Below, one piece after another: positions 26,939 through 36,579 of a DNA stretch of 64,000 bases. The position numbers and the translations under genes are program-made. The stretch is taken from assembly GCF_018613155.1 (NCBI RefSeq), contig NZ_JAGGQU010000036.1:31016-95015 (forward strand), written 5' to 3'. The notes under the pieces were generated by a model. That model did not search any database. It had not been told where the DNA came from and worked only from the letters and a program-made list of their open reading frames with translations. Every line of letters begins with the position of its first letter. The first letter of the stretch is position 1. The stretch comes from Bacillus sp. ISL-55. Lineage in GTDB: Bacteria > Bacillota > Bacilli > Bacillales > Cytobacillaceae.

Positions 26939-28156
26939 ATGAAAGCAGTTGGCGTCGTTGTTGAATATAATCCTTTCCATAATGGCCATTTATTCCACCT
27001 GCAACAGGCAAAGAAACAATCTGGGGCAGATATTTCGATTGCAGCGATGAGCGGGAACTTCCTTCAGCGCGGAGAACCTGCACTTGTCTCAAAATGGGCA
27101 AGAACAAAGATGGCTCTCGAAGCAGGCGCAGATATCGTGTTTGAACTTCCCTATCGTTTTGCGACACAGCATGCGGAAACTTTTGCAGAAGGGGCAGTAT
27201 CGATTCTTTCTGCTGCTGGTTGCGATACTCTTTGTTTTGGCAGTGAATCAGGTGATTTGGATGCCTTTAATAAAACAATCACCTTTCTTGAAGAAAACAA
27301 TGAAAAATTCCAGGAGAGAATAAGATTTTACACCGGAGAGGGGTTTAGTTACCCAAAATCAATCTCCCTCAGCTTTCAATCTCTTGCACCAGATGAAAGT
27401 TTTATCGATATTTCAAGGCCTAATAACATCCTCGGACTTCATTACATACAGGCAATCATCAGGCAAAAAAGCTCAATGAAAGCTAAAACGATCACCAGAA
27501 AGAACGCCGGTTACCATGATGAGCATTTTGCTTCCGCCACGATTGCCAGTGCTACGAGCATACGCAAAGCCCTATTTGGAGCTGCAGGAGAAATAGATAA
27601 CATTAAGCAATACGTACCAGAATCGACGTACGAACAGCTTATTAACTACAGAGATCAATATGGCGGTTTCCATTCATGGGAAAATTACTGGCCATTATTG
27701 AAATACAAATTGCTCCAAAGCAATCCATCAGAAATTGGGGGCTTCTATGAAGTAGAAGAAGGGCTTGAAAACAGATTACTTGCCGCTGCTGCTTCCTCAG
27801 AATCATTCCAGCAATTCATGGAATATATCAAAACCAAGCGTTATACATGGACAAGGCTGCAGAGAGTCTGCCTTCATATTTTAACCAATACTCGCAAAGA
27901 CACCATGAAAACGAACCAAAAAACAGCTAATTATTTGCGGTTATTGGGGGCAACAGAAAAAGGACGTTCCTATCTGAACACTATGAAAAAGGATTTCAGT
28001 CTGCCACTCGTATCAAAGCTTTCCGGATTTACTGATCCAGATATCGAGCTGGATATTAAAGCATCTAAGATCTTTGCTCTTGGCCTAAGTGGCCAGGGAC
28101 AGGAACAGCTGCTTTCTGAAGAGTTCGGCCGGCCTCCTATCATGTTGAAATCATGA
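26939..28156 (+). CDS. tmcAL: tRNA(Met) cytidine acetate ligase TmcAL (YlbM)
   Basis: TmcAL makes N4-acetylcytidine at the wobble position of elongator tRNA(Met) from acetate and ATP. The 405-aa protein is a nucleotidyltransferase-like HIGH enzyme: VVEYNPFHNGHLFHLQ near the N-terminus supplies the adenylation motif, and IAAMSGNFLQRGEPALVSKW is a further conserved block. Length and position (ylbM between ylbN and ylbL) match. ATG has AAGGAG upstream; the terminator at 28171-28217 follows. Confidence 0.95.
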   Translation: MKAVGVVVEYNPFHNGHLFHLQQAKKQSGADISIAAMSGNFLQRGEPALVSKWARTKMALEAGADIVFELPYRFATQHAETFAEGAVSILSAAGCDTLCFGSESGDLDAFNKTITFLEENNEKFQERIRFYTGEGFSYPKSISLSFQSLAPDESFIDISRPNNILGLHYIQAIIRQKSSMKAKTITRKNAGYHDEHFASATIASATSIRKALFGAAGEIDNIKQYVPESTYEQLINYRDQYGGFHSWENYWPLLKYKLLQSNPSEIGGFYEVEEGLENRLLAAAASSESFQQFMEYIKTKRYTWTRLQRVCLHILTNTRKDTMKTNQKTANYLRLLGATEKGRSYLNTMKKDFSLPLVSKLSGFTDPDIELDIKASKIFALGLSGQGQEQLLSEEFGRPPIMLKS

Positions 28157-28170
28157 GAAGGACAGAACTC

Positions 28171-28217
28171 CTAAAAAAAAGAAAAATCAAGCTGGTCTCA
28201 GCTTGATTTTTCTTTTA
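28171..28217 (+). terminator. Terminator after tmcAL
   Basis: AAAAGAAAAATCAAGCTG and CAGCTTGATTTTTCTTTT form an 18-bp perfect stem with a 4-nt loop. Confidence 0.93.
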
Positions 28218-28218
28218 G

Positions 28219-28312
28219 GCTCTTTTCTCAAAATTTGTTACTATTTGACTACAAAATAGGATTTAATGACCTATTTTTCTTCGTAAAGTAGACCCTTTTG
28301 TGAGAAAAGAGC
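28219..28312. repeat. 94-bp element with 12-bp terminal inverted repeats
   Basis: GCTCTTTTCTCA at 28219-28230 and TGAGAAAAGAGC at 28301-28312 are perfect inverted repeats. An inner pair AAAATAGG/CCTATTTT surrounds a 9-nt loop near 28253-28277. No frame is present. This looks like a small miniature-transposon-like element or an RNA hairpin; it lies between the tmcAL terminator and the end of ylbL. Confidence 0.75.
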
Positions 28313-28395
28313 ATGCATACTTAGTACCGACCTACAAAATGGGTATATATTACGTTAAAATCGGCTTTAGGATTTTAACAACATTTTTTACGAAA

Positions 28396-29415
28396 TCAGC
28401 CTTCTTTTAAATTTTCCAGATAGGATACAGCTTCCTCAAAAGTATCTACAGGGACTATTTTCATTTTCGTCTCAATATCCTTAGCAGCGATCAGCGCCTC
28501 TTCATAGTTCGAGCCCTTCGCACCTTTTTCAAACGGAGCAAGGAAAATTTCTGCACCTGCCTTATCTGCAGCTACTACTTTCTGCTGGATCCCGCCGATT
28601 CGTCCCACTGTTCCATCCGAACTCATAGTTCCTGTACCAGCTATTTCATAACCTTTTGTCAAATCTTCCTCGATCAATTGATTGTAGATTTCGAGTGAGA
28701 ACATGAGTCCAGCAGATGGACCACCGATTTCATCAGATTGGACTGTCACATCTGGCTCAACTTGAATTTCCTTGTCATCAACAAGCTGTATTCCTACCAC
28801 CGGCCGGTCGCTTCCATCATCAAGTGCCTTTAGAGGTATTTTAACTGAATCTGACTTTCCATTTCTTTTATAGGAAAGCTCGACGGTATCACCTGGTTTT
28901 TTTGAACTGACATATTCAATGAATTCTTCAGATGAGTCAAATTCCTTATCATCCACCTGGAAAACTAGATCGCCAGGCATAAGTTTGCCTTCAGCCGGCA
29001 TCCCTTCCATTATCCTTAACACATAAACTCCCTTATAGGTGTAGTCAACTGGTTTACCTGCTTTTTTATAGGCCACCTCTATTGCCGATGTCTTCGAGTT
29101 ATCCATCATGTGCAGCTGGCGGATATTGTATTCTTCATCAGACTCATTATCCCCCCTGATATCTTCTACAGGATAGATTTCCTGATACTTGCTCAGCTTG
29201 GCAATGATATAGGCATATATATTCGCTCTGCCCATCCTGACTGTCGTAAGCATGAAGCTTCCTTCCTCATCGTACCCGTCTTCAACCTCGACGATTGGTT
29301 CCAGCTCCTTAGCCATTCCCGGTTTGGTAACATAGTAAGGCAAGTAATAAAGAGCACTGGCCATTAATAATATAGCTGCCAATATAGACAGAGATATAGA
29401 CTTTTTTCTGCTCAT
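28396..29415 (-). CDS. ylbL: YlbL, PDZ domain and Lon-type serine protease
   Basis: Membrane-anchored protease of 339 aa. One N-terminal transmembrane segment (about residues 6-24) is followed by an extracytoplasmic PDZ domain (YVLRIMEGMPAEGKLMPGD) and a Lon-type S16 domain with the catalytic serine in GGPSAGLMFSLE and the lysine in GIQQKVVAA. In B. subtilis YlbL degrades the DNA-damage cell-division inhibitor YneA, together with CtpA. Its ATG overlaps the ylbK stop codon (ATGA), so the two are coupled. Confidence 0.93.
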   Translation of the reverse strand: MSRKKSISLSILAAILLMASALYYLPYYVTKPGMAKELEPIVEVEDGYDEEGSFMLTTVRMGRANIYAYIIAKLSKYQEIYPVEDIRGDNESDEEYNIRQLHMMDNSKTSAIEVAYKKAGKPVDYTYKGVYVLRIMEGMPAEGKLMPGDLVFQVDDKEFDSSEEFIEYVSSKKPGDTVELSYKRNGKSDSVKIPLKALDDGSDRPVVGIQLVDDKEIQVEPDVTVQSDEIGGPSAGLMFSLEIYNQLIEEDLTKGYEIAGTGTMSSDGTVGRIGGIQQKVVAADKAGAEIFLAPFEKGAKGSNYEEALIAAKDIETKMKIVPVDTFEEAVSYLENLKEG

Positions 29416-30203
29416 TCTGATTGAGGCTCCTTCCATTGATCAATGCACTTTTTTATCTTATCGATGTGCTTTTTTGCTTCTTCTTCGCCAATCGCAATAA
29501 TGTCTTCTATATTAGTGAATGCTTTGGAATTAAACATTTCGACCGGAGGCCTGAGCATTACATCGGAAGCGATCTCTCGATTTGAGACCAGCTCCATTTG
29601 CATAATATCGATACTCTGCATGATTACATCGAAAATCGAGGTAACATCCTCGTTCTTTTTCACGCTGGATACATCAACTGCGATTACAATATCTGCTCCC
29701 ATTTCCTTTGCTACTGATACAGGAATCCGGTCAACAACTCCGCCATCAACGAACAGCCTTCCATCCAGCTTTTCCGGGACAAAAATACCCGGAATTGCGA
29801 TGCTAGCTCTTACAGCTTCCGCCACAGGTCCTTTTTTAAAGACGACCTTCTCCCCTGACATCAGGTCTGTGGCAACAATGCCAATCGGGATATCCAGTTC
29901 CTCGATCATTTTTCCATGGGTGAAAATCCTGATGAGCTCTTTAACCCGTTTCCCTGCGATAAATCCCATCTTTGGCACCGTAAAATCAAGATAATATTTC
30001 CGTTTGAACACACGCGATAGTTTATAGAGACGGTCGACGTCAAGGCCCGCACCGTAAAATGATGCTACCAGTGCACCCATGCTGCTTCCGGCAATCAAAT
30101 CAATTGGGATGCCTTCATCTCTTAAAACTTTTATGACACCCAGATGGGCAAATCCCCGTGCTCCACCTGACCCTAGAGCTAAACCAATCTTTGGACTTGC
30201 CAA
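29412..30203 (-). CDS. ylbK: YlbK, patatin-like phospholipase family protein
   Basis: A 263-aa patatin-like acyl hydrolase. It has the oxyanion loop GSGGARGFAHLG, nucleophile motif GSSMG and the catalytic aspartate in DGGVVD (about residues 160-166). TTG at 30203 is chosen because GGGAGG lies eight nt upstream and it gives the family start ASPKIGLALGSGG; a longer frame opens earlier. Substrate unknown. Confidence 0.9.
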   Translation of the reverse strand: MASPKIGLALGSGGARGFAHLGVIKVLRDEGIPIDLIAGSSMGALVASFYGAGLDVDRLYKLSRVFKRKYYLDFTVPKMGFIAGKRVKELIRIFTHGKMIEELDIPIGIVATDLMSGEKVVFKKGPVAEAVRASIAIPGIFVPEKLDGRLFVDGGVVDRIPVSVAKEMGADIVIAVDVSSVKKNEDVTSIFDVIMQSIDIMQMELVSNREIASDVMLRPPVEMFNSKAFTNIEDIIAIGEEEAKKHIDKIKKCIDQWKEPQSE

Positions 30204-30514
30204 AGCTTTTTCCTCCCTTAAAACCATGATTTTTTCGGGTACAGACTAAACTTGGTCTAATTTGAAGTTCAGCGAGTATATTGATTTATATGAGGACAAG
30301 GCTGACAACTAATCGTTATTTATGTATTTTTCTAAACCAAATAGTCAGTTGAATTAAGTTGAAATCATTACAGGTCCTTCCACATATATGGCTGTATGGA
30401 AGGTACATAGAATCGGAAGATAAATGGAAAATAACCCCTCTGGTGAGTTTCCTTCTATTTTACCATTGATTTAAAAAAGTTTCACAGCAAGAACGCAGGA
30501 AGGAGGATATTTAG

Positions 30515-31730
30515 GTGATCAAATCCAGAATAAAAACAATTTTCCTTGCAGCCTCCGTCACTTTTCTGGCTGCTTCACTCATTTCTTTTCCACAGCAATC
30601 CTTTGATGCTTCAATTAGAGGCTTGAATATGTGGTGGGAAATTGTCTTTCCCTCACTCCTTCCTTTTTTCATCATTTCAGAAATGCTGATTGGATTCGGT
30701 GTGGTTCGTTTTATTGGTGTTTTGTTGGAACCTCTGATGAGGCCGCTGTTCAGGGTACCTGGTGTTGGAGGTTTTGTCTGGGCAATGGGCATGGCTTCCG
30801 GCTTCCCTGCTGGAGCAAAACTGACAGCCCGAATGCGCCAGGAAGGGCAGCTATCTAAAATTGAAGCAGAGCGGCTTGTATCGTTTACTAATTCATCGAA
30901 TCCGCTTTTCATTTTTGGCGCTGTGTCAGTCGGCTTCTTTTATAATGTTCAGCTCGGTGTTATTCTGGCCCTTGCCCATTATCTTGGAAACATCAGCGTT
31001 GGATTGATTATGAGGTTCTATGGCAGAAGTGAAGAAAATGCCACAAAGGAAAAGGAACGAAACCTGACGATCAGGGATGCGTTTGCTGCCTTGCACAGGA
31101 CAAGGATAAAAGACAATCGTCCGATAGGAAAACTGCTGGGTGACGCTGTGATGTCTTCCATCCAGACCTTGTTAATGATCGGCGGGTTCATTATCTTATT
31201 CTCAGTTATTAACAAACTATTATTCCATCTTCACATCACATCATTTCTGGCTGAATTCCTTGAAGTTATTCTCGTGATGCTCGGCATGACTGAAATGCTT
31301 AGCTTGCCATTCATTTCAGGCCTTTTTGAAATTACTCTCGGCAGCCAGATGACCAGCCAGATCCAGGAAGCTACCCTGATGCACCAGGCTGTTATAACCA
31401 GCTTCATACTCGCCTTCAGCGGTTTTAGTGTCCAGGCTCAGGTTGCCAGCATTCTTGCCCAGACAGACATCCGCTTTCAGCCCTTCTTTTTTGCAAGGAT
31501 CATTCACGGCATCTTTGCAGCATTCTATGCTTTCATTTTATGGAAGCCGGTTTATGTACGCTTTTTTGAGGATGGCCAGCCATCCAATGCTTTGCCGGTA
31601 ATGGAATATCTTACTTCGGAAGGCAGCCGCCTGGCAGCAGCGCATAATATGCTCACCACAGCCGGACCGCTTATTACAATCGGCAGTTTGATCATTTATG
31701 TATGGCTGCTGGGAAACCGTATACTGAAAG

Positions 31731-31738
<8 letters not shown>
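30515..31738 (+). CDS. ylbJ: YlbJ, sporulation integral membrane protein
   Basis: A 407-aa protein with about eight to nine hydrophobic segments and the nucleoside-recognition/Gate-domain pattern (PFFIISEMLIGFGVVRF, GMASGFPAGAKLT). YlbJ is mother-cell expressed and needed for spore cortex formation in B. subtilis. The start is GTG with AAGGAGG nine nt upstream. It is convergent with coaD and divergent from ylbK. Confidence 0.93.
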
Positions 31739-32251
<513 letters not shown>

Positions 32252-32824
32252 TTATACTTCCCCCTCATCTGCAGCATCAACTTTATAAAGAGTAATTCCT
32301 ATGATTCCATATTTTTCGTACCTTGTCTGCACAAGTCTTCCTACCTTTTCCGGCAGAGTGATATCAGAAGCATGCTCACAGACAATCAGACCATCATGAT
32401 GAATAAGTCTCTCTTTATCAATCGTTTCCAACAGCTTGACCAGCTGTTGTTTTTTATAGGGCGGATCCAGGAATATATAATCGAACGTTAAGTCTCTTTT
32501 TTGTATTGCTTTCAAAGCCCTGACAGCATCATTTCGGTATACTTCTGCCTTTTCTTCCAACCCGCATGATTTAAGATTTTCATTGATAATATGTATCGCC
32601 TTGCCTTCACGGTCGACAAAAATCACTTTATCCAGACCCCTGCTCAGAGCCTCGATCCCAAGGCCTCCGCTTCCAGCAAATAAATCCAGTCCCAACCCTT
32701 CTGTAAAATAAGGGCCAATCATATTGAACAGCGATTCTTTTACTTTATCAGTAGTAGGTCTTGTGGACGTTCCGGGTACCGCTTTCAAAACGCGGCCCTT
32801 CAAATCACCAGATACAACTCTCAT
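32252..32824 (-). CDS. rsmD: 16S rRNA (guanine-966-N2)-methyltransferase RsmD (YlbH)
   Basis: RsmD methylates G966 of 16S rRNA with SAM. The 190-aa protein has DLFAGSGGLGIEALSRG as the SAM-binding motif and DYIFLDPPYKKQQL with the catalytic DPPY. It forms an operon with coaD (adjacent stop and start). The place next to the CsfG-like RNA matches ylbH in B. subtilis. Confidence 0.97.
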   Translation of the reverse strand: MRVVSGDLKGRVLKAVPGTSTRPTTDKVKESLFNMIGPYFTEGLGLDLFAGSGGLGIEALSRGLDKVIFVDREGKAIHIINENLKSCGLEEKAEVYRNDAVRALKAIQKRDLTFDYIFLDPPYKKQQLVKLLETIDKERLIHHDGLIVCEHASDITLPEKVGRLVQTRYEKYGIIGITLYKVDAADEGEV

Positions 32825-32911
32825 ATTATGTACTCCTCAATCTTGTAGCTTTTTCTTCATGTAAATTACTCCCTTATCCTACCACACATATAAAAAATTA
32901 ACCAAATAAGT

Positions 32912-32940
32912 GTATATCCCTTCCTAATGTGGAAATAATG
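32912..32940 (+). promoter_or_regulatory. Probable forespore sigma-F promoter of the CsfG-like RNA
   Basis: GTATA at 32912-32916 and GGAAATAATG at 32931-32940, 14 nt apart, match the sigma-F -35 (GYATA) and -10 (GGNNANANTR) patterns of B. subtilis. The start would be near 32947, just before the first hairpin of the RNA. Confidence 0.65.
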
Positions 32941-32946
32941 ATGATT

Positions 32947-33097
32947 AACAACATCAATTTGAGGATGTTGTTGCCAACCGCGGAGAAGACTTACGTTTCC
33001 CCATAAGTTCTTCCTCCGGTTTCTCCTCTCCCTTTGCCTTCTATCCTGTTAAAGGGATATAGAAGGACCCTGCAGAAACTGCAGGGCTTTTTTTTTG
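32947..33097 (+). ncRNA. csfG: CsfG-type sporulation small RNA
   Basis: No coding frame is present, but the plus strand folds into four hairpins: AACAACATC/GATGTTGTT; a long stem between AACCGCGGAGAAGACTTA and TAAGTTCTTCCTCCGGTT; CCTTCTATCC/GGATATAGAAGG; and the terminator. Pyrimidine-rich, Shine-Dalgarno-complementary stretches (CTTCCTCC, CTCCTCTCCC) occur as in CsfG. In B. subtilis csfG lies in the ylbG-ylbH gap, next to rsmD, and is forespore-specific. Here it is next to rsmD, has a sigma-F-like promoter and ends in a strong terminator. Identification rests on position, promoter and composition. Confidence 0.75.
33067..33097 (+). terminator. Terminator of the CsfG-like RNA
   Basis: CCCTGCAG and CTGCAGGG form an 8-bp perfect stem with an AAA loop, followed by C and nine T. 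Confidence 0.92.
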
Positions 33098-33120
33098 CCT
33101 AAATATCGTTCTTATAAAAC

Positions 33121-34512
33121 TTATAATGCAAGGGTAATCGATTCTTCACTTTCCAAAACCTGCACTTTAAAAATCGCATCTAACCAGTGCTTTTCTAAAT
33201 ACCATTCCCCATTCAGGTTCTGGAATGGATTTTCAAGGAGCCCGAAAGTTTGGCCTTCATGATTGAATGTTTTATTCTTTACGTTGAAGTAGAACGTGTT
33301 GTTCGCAGATGTAATTTCGAGTGTTGTAAAATCAGGTCCTATTGTTGATTTATAGCCTAAAGCATTCATAGTCGGCTCTAAAGGAAACAGATATTGATCT
33401 CCTTTGATGACAACTGCCAGCTCTTCCTTTTTATCTCCATTCACTATGACGCTTCTTGCGTCTGTAAAAAGCAATGGGAAAATTCCTCGCCTTTCTTGCC
33501 TGTTCATTGAAAAAAAGTCCGTTTCCATCCCTTTGATTGAAGACAGGTATCCATCAAACGAGTTGCTATCAAGATGCCCTCGCTTGGAAAAATAGGCGAT
33601 AAAAGCAGCTATTTCTTCTGCAGTCAAATTTCCTTCCAACTCTTCAACCATCGCCCTGCTCTTTTCATTTACTGGCTCCTGCTTTGTCACCAGTGAAGCT
33701 AATGCCTCAAGAATCCACCCTTCTGTTCCCTCGCCGGAGCTAAACTTTGAAGACATAAATGCAATTGCCATTTCTTGCTCAAACTCTTTATGAGTCAACT
33801 CATCCCCTGCCAGCAGCAGTCCGTTACCGCGAACAGTCCTTTGGCCATCGATGGTCACGACAGATAAGTGGTTATCAGAAAAGGGTTCAATACTTTCAAA
33901 CTTGTAAATAACCTGTTCCTTATCGGTGGTATAATAATCAATTCCCTTTTGCCCTGATAGTTCGATAAGGGGCTCTTCCTGCCAATATAGCGATGGAGTT
34001 GAACTTACCCCTTCAAAAACATAATAGTGCAGCAACTCCGTTTGCTTATAGCCTTTCAACGGAAGTCCGGCAACCCAAGTGCCCCTGCTAAAATATTGGT
34101 CTACTAACTCGATTCTTGTCTTTTGGATCGCCGCATCCTTCAGAACAATCATCCAATCATTCAAGAGTATCGAAAGTCCGGAGCCGGATTTTATCGTGTA
34201 GTCAAAATGTATCTTATTCCCTCTTGGTTTATGCCCTTCCTCGCATGTATTCCCATCTCCATCTGTGCAATCGACCTCTATTGCCTGCGAAGGGATGACT
34301 GCATGATAATTCTGGTCCATAGCAAGATTTTCAAATGTCTGCTTCACTCGAAGCTCGTTCTGTTCCACTTTTACCGTTGCAGTGATAGATATATCTCCCT
34401 CTGATTCAGCTGTTTTTTGCTTGTTTTGTTGAAAAGCGCTCCATTGCCAAATGACAGCTGTGCAAATAATTATGAATAATCCTGTGGTCAACAGGAAAGA
34501 AATTTTCCTCAT
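33121..34512 (-). CDS. Secreted or membrane-anchored stalk-domain protein of unknown function
   Basis: A 463-aa protein with an N-terminal hydrophobic segment (residues about 4-22, FLLTTGLFIIICTAVIW) and then an extracytoplasmic region. The last 90 residues or so (VIVNGDKKEEL through EKHWLDAIFKV) look like the copper amine oxidase N-domain (stalk) fold used in Bacillota surface proteins. The middle part (residues 40-300) is unassigned. ATG at 34512 has GGAGAG about seven nt upstream. It is not in the B. subtilis ylbG-ylbH gap, so it is a lineage-specific insertion there. Confidence 0.8.
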   Translation of the reverse strand: MRKISFLLTTGLFIIICTAVIWQWSAFQQNKQKTAESEGDISITATVKVEQNELRVKQTFENLAMDQNYHAVIPSQAIEVDCTDGDGNTCEEGHKPRGNKIHFDYTIKSGSGLSILLNDWMIVLKDAAIQKTRIELVDQYFSRGTWVAGLPLKGYKQTELLHYYVFEGVSSTPSLYWQEEPLIELSGQKGIDYYTTDKEQVIYKFESIEPFSDNHLSVVTIDGQRTVRGNGLLLAGDELTHKEFEQEMAIAFMSSKFSSGEGTEGWILEALASLVTKQEPVNEKSRAMVEELEGNLTAEEIAAFIAYFSKRGHLDSNSFDGYLSSIKGMETDFFSMNRQERRGIFPLLFTDARSVIVNGDKKEELAVVIKGDQYLFPLEPTMNALGYKSTIGPDFTTLEITSANNTFYFNVKNKTFNHEGQTFGLLENPFQNLNGEWYLEKHWLDAIFKVQVLESEESITLAL

Positions 34513-34678
34513 TGAATTACTCTCCAATCTCTACTACTAATAAAATAGCAAATACAGTGCTCGAGAGTAAGATAAAATTTTAAAATTCCGAGAAAAAACA
34601 AGTATGACATCCACTTCAATTTTCCGACCACAAATGGTAAAGTATGATGGAATGATAAGTTGGAAGGGGTAATTCAGA

Positions 34679-35068
34679 TTGATTCAGCGTTTTATCGAGC
34701 TTGGAGAAGGATATTCAGACCTTTACGAATTGATAGAAACTGCCAGGGCAAACCAGCATCGATTGATGCACCTGATGGCAATTCATACTAAAATAAATGA
34801 AAAAGATGTAAGCTCCCTTGTCGTTGTGCTAAAGCCAACGGATCCAGGGAAATTCCAGGCGCTATATGTCTGCAGAGAGGGCATCCCAAGCCCACATGTC
34901 CTTAAGAACAAACGCTTCGAGATGTTTGTTGAATTAGCTGCTGAACTGGATAAAACCATCATCGAATTTGATGCTAAACCATCAACAATGTTCGCCGAAA
35001 AAGAACTCTACTATCAACACCTTATTGGAATTTTAAGACTGAACCACTATATACCACCACTTCAATAA
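34679..35068 (+). CDS. DUF7147-like small protein
   Basis: A 129-aa soluble protein beginning MIQRFIELGEGYSDLYELIE, which matches a conserved Bacillaceae family (DUF7147) often mislabelled as methylthioribose kinase. No kinase motif is visible. ATG has AAGGGG eight nt upstream. It is divergent from the stalk-domain gene, and a dispersed-repeat copy starts two nt after its stop. Function unknown. Confidence 0.75.
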   Translation: MIQRFIELGEGYSDLYELIETARANQHRLMHLMAIHTKINEKDVSSLVVVLKPTDPGKFQALYVCREGIPSPHVLKNKRFEMFVELAAELDKTIIEFDAKPSTMFAEKELYYQHLIGILRLNHYIPPLQ

Positions 35069-35070
35069 CG

Positions 35071-35252
35071 CAAAAGAACAAAAAGCGCAAGCGCCTCGTT
35101 CAGCCCCGACAAGCGCTGGAGGGCCGACCAGTGAAGTCGTTCTTTGACTTCATTGGGCGGACCGAAGCGACTCGAGGGGCTAGGCGCTGGAGCTGGATTA
35201 AGAAAACTTCATAAAGTTATCCACACCTCAATAAATTTTAAATTCCTTAACC
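35071..35252 (+). repeat. Dispersed nested-hairpin element, copy B
   Basis: Same architecture as copy A. The inner stem is CCGACCAGTGAAGTC/GACTTCATTGGGCGG, with a G-T pair and one mismatch. The tail contains TTATCCACA at 35217-35225. It lies directly behind the DUF7147 gene, in the same orientation, before a terminator at 35254. Confidence 0.93.
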
Positions 35253-35253
35253 A

Positions 35254-35287
35254 TAAAAAAGGTGAGGATTCCCTCACCTTTTTTGCT
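35254..35287. terminator. Bidirectional terminator between the DUF7147 gene and ylbG
   Basis: AAAAAAGGTGAGG and CCTCACCTTTTTT form a perfect stem with T tracts on both strands. Confidence 0.93.
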
Positions 35288-35303
35288 GACATATGCTTTT
35301 TTT

Positions 35304-35579
35304 CTATATTCCCATCTTATAATCATATTCTTTTGCCTTATCAGGGGAAGAGTTTTCGAATTCCATCTTTAAGAATGGTTTATAGGAAGGTTCCACCTTT
35401 TTAACAAACGAATATGAACTGATTTTTTCCATCAGTGCCTCTGCCTCATCGAGATTGCAGTAAATCACTGCATATTTCAGTTTCTTCGAGACAAAATGAA
35501 CATTTCCAAATCTTCTGAGCATCTTGGCCTGCTTTAATGAATACAGCCAGACGATGATTCCCTGCCTCTGTCCTATCAT
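35304..35579 (-). CDS. ylbG: YlbG, DUF2129 family protein
   Basis: A 91-aa protein starting [24 protein letters not shown] and ending [13 protein letters not shown], the DUF2129 (YlbG) pattern. Function is unknown. The ATG has GGGG six nt upstream. It follows ricF on the same strand. Confidence 0.93.
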   Translation of the reverse strand: MIGQRQGIIVWLYSLKQAKMLRRFGNVHFVSKKLKYAVIYCNLDEAEALMEKISSYSFVKKVEPSYKPFLKMEFENSSPDKAKEYDYKMGI

Positions 35580-35699
35580 ATTCTTTTCCCCTTCGGTAAA
35601 CGTTTGCTTTGTACTAGTCTAGCACACAAAAACCAGTTTTTTCAATAATCAATCCCATTTAACCCAGGCAAAAAATCACAATTGTGCTAAATCAAAAGA

Positions 35700-35728
35700 A
35701 AAAAGCATGGGATCCCCATGCTTTTTGT
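35700..35728 (-). terminator. Terminator after ylbF
   Basis: On the minus strand AAAAAGCATGGGG and CCCATGCTTTTT form a stem with a short loop, followed by T-rich sequence. Confidence 0.85.
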
Positions 35729-35735
35729 CGTTAAT

Positions 35736-36179
35736 CTAAGCAGAGCACCCACAGCTTCCTCCGCTGCCACAGCCGCCTCCGCAAGAGCTTTCGAAGAATG
35801 GATTTCCTGTAGGAACCTTCACGCTCTCTGAAACGGATCTGCCGATGATCACACTAACCTCATCAAGCAGGCTCTGTAAGTCATTTTCCGCTTTCTTGAA
35901 TTCGGCAATAACCTCATCCATGTCCAGCGCTCTTTTAACAATCCGGATTTTGCCCATAACTTCCTTGTAGTCAGGATGGTACTTTCCGAAACGCTGAACC
36001 TCTTCATAGCGTTCCTTCATGTCCACAAATTCACGAACCTTCGTTTGTGTCTCCGGATTATTTTTAACATTATATAAACATTCCCGATAATACTCGGCAA
36101 TATCAGATTGTAAAATCATGCTGACTAACTGTTCAGCTTCTTCCAACAATAGTACTCTTTCTGATGTAACAGCAAGCAA
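35736..36179 (-). CDS. ricF: RicF (YlbF), RNase Y specificity factor subunit
   Basis: RicF forms the RicA-RicF-RicT complex, which directs RNase Y cleavage of selected transcripts and carries [4Fe-4S] clusters; it affects biofilm, competence and sporulation. The 147-aa protein is mostly helical (EVQRFGKYHPDYKEVMGKIR) and ends in a Cys/Gly-rich tail, CGGGCGSGGSCGCSA, the likely cluster ligands. TTG at 36179 is chosen because GGAGG lies ten nt upstream and it matches the family length; the open frame extends to an ATG without a proper site. Confidence 0.93.
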   Translation of the reverse strand: MLAVTSERVLLLEEAEQLVSMILQSDIAEYYRECLYNVKNNPETQTKVREFVDMKERYEEVQRFGKYHPDYKEVMGKIRIVKRALDMDEVIAEFKKAENDLQSLLDEVSVIIGRSVSESVKVPTGNPFFESSCGGGCGSGGSCGCSA

Positions 36180-36325
36180 TGCTGGCTCACCTCCGAACCT
36201 CATTTTACCATGAAACTGCCAGAAAAGCTAAACTTTCCAGCCGTCATCATCTAAAAGCTCTGGCATGCCTGCATAGTCCACCTCTAAAAGCTGACAAAGC
36301 TTTCCTCATTCAGAAGAAAGCTTTG

Positions 36326-36565
36326 TCATGATTGGGAATTCATGCTTGAGAACATGTGCATCATCATCGATGCCATCTGGACATTGTTGGAGAACTTCTG
36401 AACCTTATGCGGGATCGTTTTTTCAAAATGGTGCAGCGCGGCGATCTGCGCAGAATAAATTTCCCTTGGGTCCCTGCTCAGCTTCCTGTACCAGTGGGGC
36501 TGGGCTCGGACGAACTCTATCAGCTCTTTATTCGTTCGTAATTGCTCCATGACATCTTTACGCAT
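36326..36565 (-). CDS. ylbE: YlbE-like protein
   Basis: A 79-aa protein with EFVRAQPHWYRKLSRDPREI near the N-terminus and a Met/Ser-rich end (MASMMMHMFSSMNSQS), the YlbE-like family. Function unknown. It lies between ylbD and ylbF as in B. subtilis. A hairpin GACAAAGCTTT/AAAGCTTTGTC overlaps its stop codon and may be a weak terminator. Confidence 0.9.
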   Translation of the reverse strand: MRKDVMEQLRTNKELIEFVRAQPHWYRKLSRDPREIYSAQIAALHHFEKTIPHKVQKFSNNVQMASMMMHMFSSMNSQS

Positions 36566-36579
36566 TGTTAGCCTCCATT

